Below, in pieces: positions 6,904 through 14,960 of a DNA stretch of 18,486 bases. Below the pieces are notes generated by a model. That model did not search any database. It had not been told where the DNA came from and saw nothing but the letters and a program-made list of their open reading frames with translations. The stretch spans positions 1 to 18,486 of the forward strand of contig JABXGS010000071.1 of assembly GCA_016550425.1 (NCBI GenBank), read 5' to 3'. The position numbers and the translations under genes are program-made. Origin of the DNA: an archaeon (GTDB taxonomy: Archaea; Asgardarchaeota; Hermodarchaeia; Hermodarchaeales; Hermodarchaeaceae). Position 1 is the first letter of the stretch. The number at the start of each line of letters is the position of its first letter.

Positions 6904-8235
6904 ATGCGGACATTGATCAAAAACGCGGTAATTGTTACGATGGATAATCAACGCCGGGTCCTAGAGGACACAGACCTTCTTATAGATGGGATTAAAATTA
7001 AGGCGATTGGTAAAAGCCTCAAAGAATCTGCTGACCAGGTGATTGATGGGACTGGGCGAATGGTGCTGCCTGGATTCATCTGTGGGCACACCCATCTATA
7101 TGGAATCATGCTCCGGGGAGCCCCATTGGATATTAAACCTACCACTGATTTTCTCCAAATTCTCGATCGTATTTGGTGGAAGGTGGACTCTGCATTTGTA
7201 AATGAAGACGCGTATGCGAGTGCTCTTGCCGCCTGTTATGAGTTTCTTCGCAGTGGAACTACCTGTTTTGCCGATACCTATTCTGGACCAGGGTCCATTG
7301 AAGGTGTTTTGGATGCTATCGCGAAGGGTGTTACTGAAACCGGGATGCGGGGAATTCTTGCATTCGAAGCCACGGAAAGGAATTCGAAGAAGGAAGGAGA
7401 GCGAGGGCTCAAAGAGAATGTCCGATTTATCACGAAACTCCAAAAAACCCCAAACAATTTGCTCTCAGGGATGTACAGCTTACATGCCTCCTTTACCCTA
7501 AGTGATGAGTTAATCATAAAAACCAGGGAGAAAGCAGATGAGCTCCCAGCACCCCTGACGATTCATACAAGTGAAGGGCTCATTGATGTATACCACAACA
7601 TCGAAAGGTATGATAAACGCACGGTCGAACGACTCTTTGACCTTGGAGTACTTGGAACCGATGTGGTTCTAGCCCATTGTGTTCATGTCAATCACGACGA
7701 GCTTGAGTTGATTAAAGGAAGCGGGGCTATAGTTGCCCATAATCCCATGAGTAATATGAACAATGCCGTGGGAACGAGTCCTGTGAAGGAAATGTATGAG
7801 TTGGGCATTCCAGTTTGTTTGGGGAACGATGGATTCATTTTCGATGCCATGGAAAATATCCGCACAGCGTTCCTTGTCCATAAATTACATCACCACGATA
7901 CCCGAGTAACCACACCTCAGCAAATTATTGAGATGGCAACCATTAATGGGGCCCAAGCATATGGTCTAGGAAACAAGCTTGGTTCCATCGAACAGGGAAA
8001 ACTAGCAGACATTGTTATGCTTCACCCCAATCCCCGGGTTACACCGATTCTCCCTAGCGGAATTTATGGTTATCTTGTCTATGGCTGTACTGCACATGAG
8101 GTTGAGCATGTGTTCGTAAATGGTAGACAAGTGGTCGAAGACCACCAAGTAGTGTCGGTGAAAGCAGAAGTTGTTGAAAAGGCACTTGAACGGGTCGTTC
8201 CTAAACTCTGGGAGAAGCTGGGAATTAACGTTTAA
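6904..8235 (+). CDS. ssnA: SsnA-like amidohydrolase/deaminase (COG0402)
   Basis: A 443-residue metal-dependent hydrolase with the urease/ATZ-TRZ barrel. Predicted metal and catalytic residues: H62 and H64 (GHTHLYG), H221 and E224 (HTSEG), H258 (AHCVHV) and D309 (GNDG). SHASFTLSD-like and HNPMSNMNNAVG segments closely resemble SsnA, a putative aminohydrolase found with YgeW, hydantoinase and molybdenum hydroxylase genes in bacterial anaerobic purine-degradation clusters. It probably deaminates or hydrolyses an N-heterocycle; the substrate is unproven even in bacteria. It is transcribed divergently from the AOR operon across a 94-base gap, and its stop overlaps the stop of the convergent MoaD-like gene by four bases. 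Related deaminases acting on S-adenosylhomocysteine, guanine or chlorotriazines are alternatives. Confidence 0.85.
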   Translation: MRTLIKNAVIVTMDNQRRVLEDTDLLIDGIKIKAIGKSLKESADQVIDGTGRMVLPGFICGHTHLYGIMLRGAPLDIKPTTDFLQILDRIWWKVDSAFVNEDAYASALAACYEFLRSGTTCFADTYSGPGSIEGVLDAIAKGVTETGMRGILAFEATERNSKKEGERGLKENVRFITKLQKTPNNLLSGMYSLHASFTLSDELIIKTREKADELPAPLTIHTSEGLIDVYHNIERYDKRTVERLFDLGVLGTDVVLAHCVHVNHDELELIKGSGAIVAHNPMSNMNNAVGTSPVKEMYELGIPVCLGNDGFIFDAMENIRTAFLVHKLHHHDTRVTTPQQIIEMATINGAQAYGLGNKLGSIEQGKLADIVMLHPNPRVTPILPSGIYGYLVYGCTAHEVEHVFVNGRQVVEDHQVVSVKAEVVEKALERVVPKLWEKLGINV

Positions 8236-8525
8236 CTCAAAAACTGACCACCCGCAACTGGTGGGAATAGTGCAATGATGTCTCCATCGGAGAGCGCAGT
8301 ATCAAGACCCTGTAATACGTGTAGTCCACGACCATTCACGAGAACCTTGATGTAGCGATGCAATTGACCCTCTTTATCAAAGATTGTGTTACAGAATTTA
8401 CTCCCTTGCTCTTCACAAAGCTGATTTAACAGATCCAGCACCGTGCGCCCTTTGAAATTAACCGTAAGTTGTTGAAAACCAAACCGCTCAGAAAAAGGTC
8501 CAATGGTCCGAACAATGACATGCAT
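8232..8525 (-). CDS. MoaD-like ubiquitin-fold protein with residues beyond Gly-Gly (copy 2)
   Basis: A 97-residue beta-grasp protein, homologous along its length to the copy at 2879-3166: VLVNGR is shared exactly, and LSDGDIIALFPPVAGG matches LSEGDVVAIFPPIGGG. Unlike that copy it does not end at Gly-Gly: four residues, QFLS, follow. A MoaD/ThiS carrier needs a free C-terminal glycine for adenylation, so either the tail is removed by a protease (JAMM-type or other) or this copy does not act as a sulfur carrier. It is a single-gene unit, convergent with the SsnA-like gene and divergent from the second amidohydrolase gene. AAAGGAG lies 10 bases upstream of its ATG. The position suggests service to an enzyme of this cluster. 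Confidence 0.85.
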   Translation of the reverse strand: MHVIVRTIGPFSERFGFQQLTVNFKGRTVLDLLNQLCEEQGSKFCNTIFDKEGQLHRYIKVLVNGRGLHVLQGLDTALSDGDIIALFPPVAGGQFLS

Positions 8526-8610
8526 AATATAGCTTCTCCTTTCACCGCAAACCTCCTGTAACTCAAAAACATGCTGGTTTCCTTATTTCCAGATAATCCC
8601 AACGCTTAAT

Positions 8611-8615
8611 AGGAG
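8611..8615 (+). promoter_or_regulatory. Shine-Dalgarno-like AGGAG before the second amidohydrolase gene
   Basis: AGGAG is ideally placed (8 bases) for the ATG at 8624, but that ATG opens only a 28-codon frame (stop 8708-8710), out of frame with the amidohydrolase. The in-frame candidates GTG 8631 and ATG 8643 are 15 and 27 bases away. Either the spacing is non-canonical, a short leader peptide is translated, or the sequence has an indel here. Confidence 0.4.
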
Positions 8616-8642
8616 TGAACAGCATGCTCAGTGCTGATTCAG

Positions 8643-10034
8643 ATGGCGGATTTGATAATCGACGGAGCAACCGTCATAACCGTAGATCCACAACGTCGAA
8701 TCATTTCTGACGGAGCAGTGGTTGTCGATGACCAAAGAATCATTGCTGTGGGAAAATCCTATGAAATCAAGCAGCAATACAGCGCGGACACTCGAATTTC
8801 AGGGAAAAACAAGATTCTCCTCCCCGGTCTTGTCGATTGTCACGTACACCTTGCTCAAGCCCTAATTCGGGGTACGGCAGATGACGTGGACCTCATCCCT
8901 TGGCTTCGCGATTACGTTTGGGTTTTACAAGGCAATTTTACTCCCGAAGATGGAAAAGTTAGTGCCGAACTCTGTATTGCCGAGATGCTCAAATCGGGTA
9001 CAACCAGTTTCCTGGAAAGCATGATTCACAAACGCTATGGGTTCGAGGGGATTGCACGGGTTGTCGAAAAAACAGGGATACGGGGGTGTTTATCAAAGCT
9101 CTTCATGGATTGGACCGGCTACGCAGACGAAGAAGCCATCATGTATGAAGGAATGATTGAGGACCCCGAGGAATGCATCGCTGAAACGCTTTCGATGCAT
9201 ACAAAATGGCAGGGAGCCGCCGAGGGACGGATCTTCATCTGGTGGGGTGCCCGAACACCGGGAGCAGTTAGCCCGGAATTATATCGCCGGGTTGCAGACC
9301 TCTCACAGAAACGCCACATGAGGATTACTATGCATCTGGGGGAAGTAAAGGAAGACGTAGAGTATACAAAATCCCAATTCAATCAGCTACCAGCAGAGTT
9401 TGCCAATGAAGTGGGTATGATGGGAGAAAACTGCGTCTTAGTACACGGGGTGTGGATTAGTCCTCAGGAATTCCCGATTTATGTTGAAACAGGCACGCAT
9501 ATGTGTCATTGCCCAGCAAGCAATTCGAAATTAGCCTCCGGAATTGCACCAATTCCGGAAATGTTAGACGCTGGAATCAATGTCTGCTTGGGATGTGATG
9601 GAGGACCGAGTAATAATGCCTATGATATGTTCCGTGAAATGTTTCTTGCAGCAGTAATTCATAAAGCACGAACCTTAGATCCTTTGACGATGCCTGCAGA
9701 AACAGTGCTGGAAATGGCCACAATCAATGGGGCTAAAGCCATAGGATTGGAAAAGGAAATTGGAAGTATAGAAGTGGGAAAGCGGGCAGACTTGGTTATG
9801 GTAGACACGACACAGTTGAATCTCGCTCCCACCTATAATCCCGTCAGTAATATCATATACGCAGCCAACGGTTTCGATGTATATACAACAATTGTCAATG
9901 GACAAATCCTTGTCCACGAAGGCAAGCTTCTAACTTTGGACGAAGAGAAAGTCATTGAGAATGCCAGGATACACGGACAGAAACTACTGGAGCGAGCAGA
10001 GGTTAAGATTCAAAGTCGATGGCAAACAAATTAA
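8643..10034 (+). CDS. COG0402 amidohydrolase (MTA/SAH-, guanine- or triazine-deaminase-like)
   Basis: A 463-residue hydrolase from the ATG at 8643 (MADLIIDGATV, the usual family start); GTG 8631 is possible. Metal and catalytic residues are H67 and H69 (CHVHLAQ), H231 and E234 (MHLGE), H268 (VHGVW) and D319 (GCDGG). CPASNSKLASGIAP and the LEMATINGAKAIGL segment are typical of ATZ/TRZ-type deaminases such as 5'-methylthioadenosine/S-adenosylhomocysteine deaminase. It is only distantly similar to the SsnA-like gene nearby, so the two probably act on different substrates. A YgeW-type carbamoyltransferase gene follows after 44 bases and is likely co-transcribed, hinting that the product enters a ureido or carbamoyl-phosphate route. 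The exact substrate is not readable from sequence. Confidence 0.85.
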   Translation: MADLIIDGATVITVDPQRRIISDGAVVVDDQRIIAVGKSYEIKQQYSADTRISGKNKILLPGLVDCHVHLAQALIRGTADDVDLIPWLRDYVWVLQGNFTPEDGKVSAELCIAEMLKSGTTSFLESMIHKRYGFEGIARVVEKTGIRGCLSKLFMDWTGYADEEAIMYEGMIEDPEECIAETLSMHTKWQGAAEGRIFIWWGARTPGAVSPELYRRVADLSQKRHMRITMHLGEVKEDVEYTKSQFNQLPAEFANEVGMMGENCVLVHGVWISPQEFPIYVETGTHMCHCPASNSKLASGIAPIPEMLDAGINVCLGCDGGPSNNAYDMFREMFLAAVIHKARTLDPLTMPAETVLEMATINGAKAIGLEKEIGSIEVGKRADLVMVDTTQLNLAPTYNPVSNIIYAANGFDVYTTIVNGQILVHEGKLLTLDEEKVIENARIHGQKLLERAEVKIQSRWQTN

Positions 10035-10064
10035 AGGCGCTTTTGATTTTATTCGCAGTTAATT

Positions 10065-10071
10065 GAGGTGA
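10065..10071 (+). promoter_or_regulatory. Shine-Dalgarno site of the YgeW-like gene
   Basis: GAGGTGA ends 7 bases before the ATG at 10079, which supports that start and independent initiation after the amidohydrolase stop. Confidence 0.6.
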
Positions 10072-10078
10072 CTCTATA

Positions 10079-11146
10079 ATGGGTGCTGATATTGTTGGTA
10101 AATTCCATGGTCGCGACTGGTTGACTATTCAAGAATGGAACCAAGAAGAGCTACAAACACTAATTGATGCAGCAATTGAAATGAAGAAATTACAAAAGGC
10201 GCGTGAACCACATGATTATCTTCTTCGTCAAACGTTATTCATGATTTTCTTTAATCGATCCTTACGCACTCGAAACTCCTTTGAAGCGGGTATGACTCAG
10301 ATGGGAGGTCATGCGCACTTTCTTTCCCCACAGGATGTGTATCGACCAGCGTTGCCAGACGATGAAGAAGCGTACACTAGCGAACGCATTTCTGATGTGG
10401 CACGAGTGCTTGCGCGAATGGGTGACGCGATTGCAATTCGAATTTATGGATCTCACGCTAAATGGATTTATGGTCGTGGTCATCGAATCCTGCGTGAATT
10501 TGCTAAGTGGTCCGATGTTCCTCTCATCAACATGGAAGATGATGTATATCATCCATGCCAAGCCATGGCTGACATGCAAGCTATCCAAGAGCACACCCCA
10601 AAGGTCCAAGGTAAAAAATTTGTTATGAGTTGGGCATACAGTCCCAGCACACAGAAACCTCTCGCTGTCCCCCAGAGTGGCATTCTAATGGGTACGAAAT
10701 GGGGTATGGACACTGTCCTTGCACATCCTAAGGGCTTTGAACTAGATCCAAAAATCATTGAGATGTGTGAGAAGAATGTTGCCGAATATGGTGGCTCCTT
10801 TGAAATCATCAATGACATGGAAGAGGCTTTTACAGGTGCCCATTATGTATACCCAAAGTGTTGGACCAGTAAACATCATATTCCTCCAATCGCTCCTGCT
10901 GAAGATTGGGAGGGATGCAAGAAGTTATTTGATGCAAATAAGGATTGGATAGCAACACCAGACAAAATGGATCTGGGTGCAAAAGATGTCAAATACATGC
11001 ATTGCTTACCAGCTGACCGAGGATTCGAAGTAGCTGACGAAGTTTTGGATGGAAAATGGAGTATTGCTTTTGATGAAGCTGAAAATCGACTTCACACCCA
11101 AAAAGCCGTCATGGCTGCAATTATGGGTGAACCTCAGAAGCGTTAA
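10079..11146 (+). CDS. Knotted carbamoyltransferase, YgeW-like (ATCase/OTCase superfamily)
   Basis: A 355-residue transcarbamoylase. Carbamoyl-phosphate site: SLRTR at 61-65 (canonical STRTR; acetylornithine transcarbamoylases have SMRTR), HPCQAMADM at 158-166 and HCLPADRG at 308-315. The region SWAYSPS...KPLAVPQ (184-199), followed by LAHPKGFEL, matches the proline-rich knot loop of E. coli YgeW and differs from plain ornithine carbamoyltransferase. YgeW homologues accompany SsnA, hydantoinase and molybdenum hydroxylase genes in bacterial purine/ureide degradation clusters. The likely direction is phosphorolysis of a carbamoylated compound to carbamoyl phosphate, which a carbamate kinase could turn into ATP; this is inference, and no kinase gene is in the window. 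Acetyl- or succinyl-ornithine carbamoyltransferase is the main alternative. Confidence 0.85.
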   Translation: MGADIVGKFHGRDWLTIQEWNQEELQTLIDAAIEMKKLQKAREPHDYLLRQTLFMIFFNRSLRTRNSFEAGMTQMGGHAHFLSPQDVYRPALPDDEEAYTSERISDVARVLARMGDAIAIRIYGSHAKWIYGRGHRILREFAKWSDVPLINMEDDVYHPCQAMADMQAIQEHTPKVQGKKFVMSWAYSPSTQKPLAVPQSGILMGTKWGMDTVLAHPKGFELDPKIIEMCEKNVAEYGGSFEIINDMEEAFTGAHYVYPKCWTSKHHIPPIAPAEDWEGCKKLFDANKDWIATPDKMDLGAKDVKYMHCLPADRGFEVADEVLDGKWSIAFDEAENRLHTQKAVMAAIMGEPQKR

Positions 11147-11154
11147 TTGGACCT

Positions 11155-12174
11155 TTAGAGTAGGTTTTCGTCGCTCATAACTAAGGATAATAGACCTTTC
11201 TGTAAATGTAGGCGATTTTCCGCTTGGTCGAAGATAACACTTTGTGGGCTATCTACAACTTCGTCGGTTGCCTCTTCGCCACGAAAGACTGGAAGACAAT
11301 GCATATAGATAGCATCTTTACTGGTAAAATCCATTAAATCTGAATTACAAATCCAGTCACGATATTTTTCGTGGAGCTTAGCTTCGCGGTCTTCACCCCA
11401 TTTATCGATGCCAACAGCGGAACATTCAGCGCTCATCCATGATCGAGGATAAACAACATGGGCGCCATTATATGCTTCTTGGACGTTATTGGTAATTGAA
11501 AAATCACCGCCAGATTCGTTGGCATTTTGATGACACCATTCCATAACTTCAGGATCTAGTTCAAATCCAGGTGGATGAGCAAGAGTAACATCCATCCCAA
11601 ACCGAGTAGCAGTTAATATTGCGCTTTGTACACTACACCAAGAGCGGGAATGTCGACTATAGGCCCATGAGAAAAGGAATTTCTTTCCTTGAATCTTGGG
11701 GAAATTTTCTTGAACTGTCATGAGATCTGTTAGAGACTGACAAGGATGAAATTTGTCGTCAGCCATGTTGATGATGGGAATATCAGCCCATTTTGCATAG
11801 TCCCGGAGCACCTGGTTCCCTCGCCCATAGACATATCCAACAGCCTTTTCGAGAATGCGAATGCCAATACCGTGACCGTATCGGGCAAGCGTCTTAGCGG
11901 TGTCTTTAACACTTTCACCTTCTCCAAGGCGCATCGCCCCAGGTTCCAGGAATTGTGCATGCCCGCCTAGTTCGGTGAGTGCGGCTTCAAAGCTAGCACG
12001 AGTTCGAGTGCTAGTATTATAAAAAAGCATGAAAAAGGTCTTATCAGATAAGAGGTGGGGAGATTTTCCCGCTTTGCTTTTTTTCTTTAAATCTTTTGAA
12101 AATTTGAGAACCGCATCAAGTTCTTCTCGAGACCACTCTTGGGTGGTTATCATGTCTCTGCCACGGAGATCCAT
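11155..12174 (-). CDS. Knotted-type carbamoyltransferase paralogue (AOTC/SOTC-like)
   Basis: A 339-residue paralogue of the convergent gene at 10079-11146, with only 8 bases between their stops. Numbering from the ATG at 12174: STRTR 55-59, GEGESVKDTAKTL 84-96, HPCQSLTD 143-150 and HCLPVFRG 292-299, so carbamoyl-phosphate binding looks intact. The knot-region segment SWAYSRHSRSWCSVQSA is one residue shorter than in the neighbour, lacks KPL-VP and has the same length as in Xanthomonas acetylornithine carbamoyltransferase, so the second substrate probably differs. The start is MDLRGRDMITTQEW, aligned with the paralogue; a TTG at 12183 adds three residues. It is divergent from the TatD gene. Biosynthetic acylornithine or catabolic ureido roles are both possible. 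Confidence 0.83.
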   Translation of the reverse strand: MDLRGRDMITTQEWSREELDAVLKFSKDLKKKSKAGKSPHLLSDKTFFMLFYNTSTRTRASFEAALTELGGHAQFLEPGAMRLGEGESVKDTAKTLARYGHGIGIRILEKAVGYVYGRGNQVLRDYAKWADIPIINMADDKFHPCQSLTDLMTVQENFPKIQGKKFLFSWAYSRHSRSWCSVQSAILTATRFGMDVTLAHPPGFELDPEVMEWCHQNANESGGDFSITNNVQEAYNGAHVVYPRSWMSAECSAVGIDKWGEDREAKLHEKYRDWICNSDLMDFTSKDAIYMHCLPVFRGEEATDEVVDSPQSVIFDQAENRLHLQKGLLSLVMSDENLL

Positions 12175-12266
12175 CTTACTCAACTACTGAAGCAAATTGT
12201 GTGGATGCGATAGAGCCAAAACCTTTTGAAGCTTTCGAGAAGACGCTATCGAGAAGGGATTTAATA

Positions 12267-13037
12267 GTGGAGCTTTTTGATACCCATTCACATCTTGAGA
12301 TGCCTCGTCTCTATTCAAAAGCTGACGCTATCATTCGGCGTGCACAAGAAGTTGGAGTCATTGGAGTGGTAGTGAGTCCGATAGAGCCAAAGTTTTTTCC
12401 CAAAGCGCTTGAGTTGAAAAAACGATTTCCTGGATTCATTTGGCCTACTTTTGGGTTACACCCTCCACGAGCGACACCGAATATGGTAAAACGGACAATC
12501 AATGCTATCCATGATTATGCAGAAGATATTGTTGCAATTGGAGAAGTAGGATTAGATTACTATTGGGTAAAAAATCCAGAGAAACGGGCATATCAACAAA
12601 CAGTCTTTAGACAATTCATTCACCTTGCGGATGAATTGAATTTACCGATAGTAATTCATTCACGTGATGCAGAAGCAGATGCCCTGCAGATTTTAAGGGA
12701 GGAGAAAATGTTTGATGTTCAGTTGCATTGTTTTAATAGCCTGGACCATGTTTTGCAAGCTGCTAATCAACGGATGTTGATGAGTGTTCCCACAAGTGTG
12801 GTGTCACGCCAAAGAATGCAACGTATTGCGACAGCTATGCCAGTTGAGAATATGCTTTTAGAAACTGATGCACCATATTTATCTCCTGTCCAGGGACAAA
12901 CCAACGAGCCTGCAAATCTTCCGCAATCAGTAGCAAAGATAGCTGAGCTCAAAGACACTACTCCAGAAATTATTGCGGCGGTAACTACGACTAACGCCTT
13001 GAACTTCTTACATTTACAACAAGCCTATAATAGATAG
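12267..13037 (+). CDS. tatD: TatD-family metal-dependent hydrolase/DNase
   Basis: A TIM-barrel hydrolase related to TatD nucleases (DNA repair and DNA turnover exonucleases). From the GTG at 12267 it begins VELFDTHSHLEM, with the HxH metal pair in THSH, the Glu in AIGEVGLDYY, His in IHSRDA, His in LHCF and Asp in ETDAPYL, which is the full TatD set. Length about 256 residues fits the family. I prefer GTG 12267 because AAGGGA lies just upstream and homologues start right at this strand. A GTG at 12201 would add 22 residues and leave only a very short divergent gap to the carbamoyltransferase gene. It stands alone on the plus strand, converging on glmS with 25 bases between stops. There is no evident functional tie to its neighbours. 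Confidence 0.88.
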   Translation: MELFDTHSHLEMPRLYSKADAIIRRAQEVGVIGVVVSPIEPKFFPKALELKKRFPGFIWPTFGLHPPRATPNMVKRTINAIHDYAEDIVAIGEVGLDYYWVKNPEKRAYQQTVFRQFIHLADELNLPIVIHSRDAEADALQILREEKMFDVQLHCFNSLDHVLQAANQRMLMSVPTSVVSRQRMQRIATAMPVENMLLETDAPYLSPVQGQTNEPANLPQSVAKIAELKDTTPEIIAAVTTTNALNFLHLQQAYNR

Positions 13038-13062
13038 GTTCAAAGAAAAACACTCAGTAACC

Positions 13063-14889
13063 TTATCGCACGGTCAGCGTCTTACTGATGTTACGAGGAT
13101 AATCTGGATCAATATCTTTGTAAGTCGCTAGATGGTAGGCTAAGAGTTGGAGGGGGATTACTTGGAGTATTGGACTCAAGTATTGGCTTGATTTAGGCAC
13201 AGTAAGAAAATCCTCCTCGTTAACATACCGGCGAATCAATGGGTGGGGTTCACCCGTAGCCAAGATTCGAGCGCCGCGACATTCCACTTCTGCTAAGTGG
13301 TTTACAATGTGTTCCGCATCATTTGGTGCAATGGTAAAAACAACAGGGTAACCTTCATCGACGATGCTTAGAGGTCCATGCTTGAATTCGCTGGAATACA
13401 TGCCATCTGCAACAATATAACAAACCTCTTTGATTTTTAGTGCACCTTCAAGAGCCACACCATGGGTTAACCCGTGACCTAGAACATAGAAATGTTGGAA
13501 TTTGGACAAGTAGGGTGCGAGTGCTCGTGCTTTCAATGTCGTTGTCGAGATTGTTTCGTCGATAAGAGTGGGAAGCTGAGTTTTGAGTTCGTTGATCATG
13601 TAAGCTGCTTCTTTTGCTTTTAAGACACCCATTTGTTCACCAGCTTTAGTTGCCAGAAAGTTAAGGAGGGTAACTTGGCTGGTGTAGGTTTTTGTGGCGG
13701 GGACGCTGATTTCAAAACCGGAGCCTATAGGTAGATACAAATCACTGAGGTGAGTTAGGGTTGAGCCTAATACATTTACAATGCTAAGGATTTTCGCATC
13801 GTTTGCTTGTGCAAGATGAACGACGTCGATGACATCTTTGGTTTCACCGCTTTGGCTGACGCATACAACGACATCATTTTTCCCAAAAGAGTCGCCATAA
13901 AGTGAGTTGAACTGGCCCCCGATTACCGGTATGGTAGCAATATTAGCTAAATCGTTTAGGTAATAGCTTCCGACAATTGTAGCATGGTAGCTGGATCCAC
14001 AGGCAACGAAAAAGACTCTTTTGGCTTCGACGAGTAATTCAACGAATTGGCTAATATATGGTTCCCGAATGGCGCTGAAGAGTGTTCGTGTGGCACTGAC
14101 CTGTTCATGGATTTCTTTGAGCATGAAATGGGGATAGCCACCCTTTTGGGCTACACGGATGTCTGCATCGGAAGTGTATGGCTTTCTTTCAACCGTGGTT
14201 CCGTCGGAAATTCGGAGGATTTCGAGACTTGTAGGAGTAAGAATAAGTAGCTCCCCATCATGGATATTGACAATTTTTCTGGTGACAGGTAAAATACTGG
14301 GAAGGTCACTACTTACACAGGTTTCACCATCTCCGATGCCTGCAAAGAGGCTCGACCCCATTTTAACTGCATAGATTTTATCATCGTCTTTATGCATCAC
14401 TGCAAAGGCATAGTCTCCTTTTAGATCACTACAACCTTTTCGAATAGCGTCCACCAAGTCTCCGGATTGATCGAAGTATCTTTCAACGGCATGAACGCAG
14501 ATCTCGCCATCGTTCATACTACGAATAACATGTCCTTCCTCGGTGTATTGCTCACGTAGAGGAAGGAAATTCAAGATATTGCCGTTATGTGCAGCACACA
14601 GGTCTTCGTCACAATCAAGGTGTGGTTGAGCGTTAAGCTTACTTGGTGCCCCAAAAGTGGCCCATCGAAGCTGGGCAATTCCTTTTGAGCCACGCATTTC
14701 ATAAAGACGAAGTTTTTCGGCAACTTCATCAAACTTGCCTTCATCTTTTCGTAGGTGAATGCGATTCTTGTATACTGTTGCGACACCTACAGTATCATAT
14801 CCTCGGTAGGTAAGCTTCTCAGCACACTCGACTAGAATTGCACCGATATCGTTTCGCTTATTACTGGTAATTGCGAATATGCCGCACAC
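13063..14889 (-). CDS. glmS: Glutamine--fructose-6-phosphate aminotransferase (isomerizing)
   Basis: It makes glucosamine-6-phosphate from fructose-6-phosphate and glutamine, the entry to UDP-GlcNAc and surface glycans. The 608-residue length is that of GlmS. The N-terminal glutaminase has the nucleophile Cys2 (MCGIF), R75 in RWAT, N102-G103 in HNGN and D127. Two SIS domains follow (about 285-420 and 455-590), with CGSSYH, SQSGET, VPATKTYTSQ, GALKIKE and KHGPL. The C-terminal Lys603 lies in NISKTLTV. The family's HTRWATHG is here QLRWATFG, a modest change near the glutamine pocket. The start is GTG with AAGGAG 9 bases upstream (14899-14904). It is third in a minus-strand series, 71 bases after the threonine-synthase-like gene. 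Confidence 0.92.
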   Translation of the reverse strand: MCGIFAITSNKRNDIGAILVECAEKLTYRGYDTVGVATVYKNRIHLRKDEGKFDEVAEKLRLYEMRGSKGIAQLRWATFGAPSKLNAQPHLDCDEDLCAAHNGNILNFLPLREQYTEEGHVIRSMNDGEICVHAVERYFDQSGDLVDAIRKGCSDLKGDYAFAVMHKDDDKIYAVKMGSSLFAGIGDGETCVSSDLPSILPVTRKIVNIHDGELLILTPTSLEILRISDGTTVERKPYTSDADIRVAQKGGYPHFMLKEIHEQVSATRTLFSAIREPYISQFVELLVEAKRVFFVACGSSYHATIVGSYYLNDLANIATIPVIGGQFNSLYGDSFGKNDVVVCVSQSGETKDVIDVVHLAQANDAKILSIVNVLGSTLTHLSDLYLPIGSGFEISVPATKTYTSQVTLLNFLATKAGEQMGVLKAKEAAYMINELKTQLPTLIDETISTTTLKARALAPYLSKFQHFYVLGHGLTHGVALEGALKIKEVCYIVADGMYSSEFKHGPLSIVDEGYPVVFTIAPNDAEHIVNHLAEVECRGARILATGEPHPLIRRYVNEEDFLTVPKSSQYLSPILQVIPLQLLAYHLATYKDIDPDYPRNISKTLTVR

Positions 14890-14960
14890 GCAGGTTCGCT
14901 CCTTATAGTAGGCTTCACATGGAAAAATCGTTTAACTGTGTTTCGTTGTTGTATCTTTTG

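Noticed and set aside
12208..12251. Inverted CGATAG / CTATCG pair upstream of the TatD GTG
   Set aside because: Six-base arms separated by over 30 bases are expected by chance and form no convincing stem.
12207..12400. Repeated GATAGAGCCAAA near the TatD start and again about 170 bases downstream
   Set aside because: Only about a dozen bases match and flanks differ; this is too short to argue for a duplication or mobile element.
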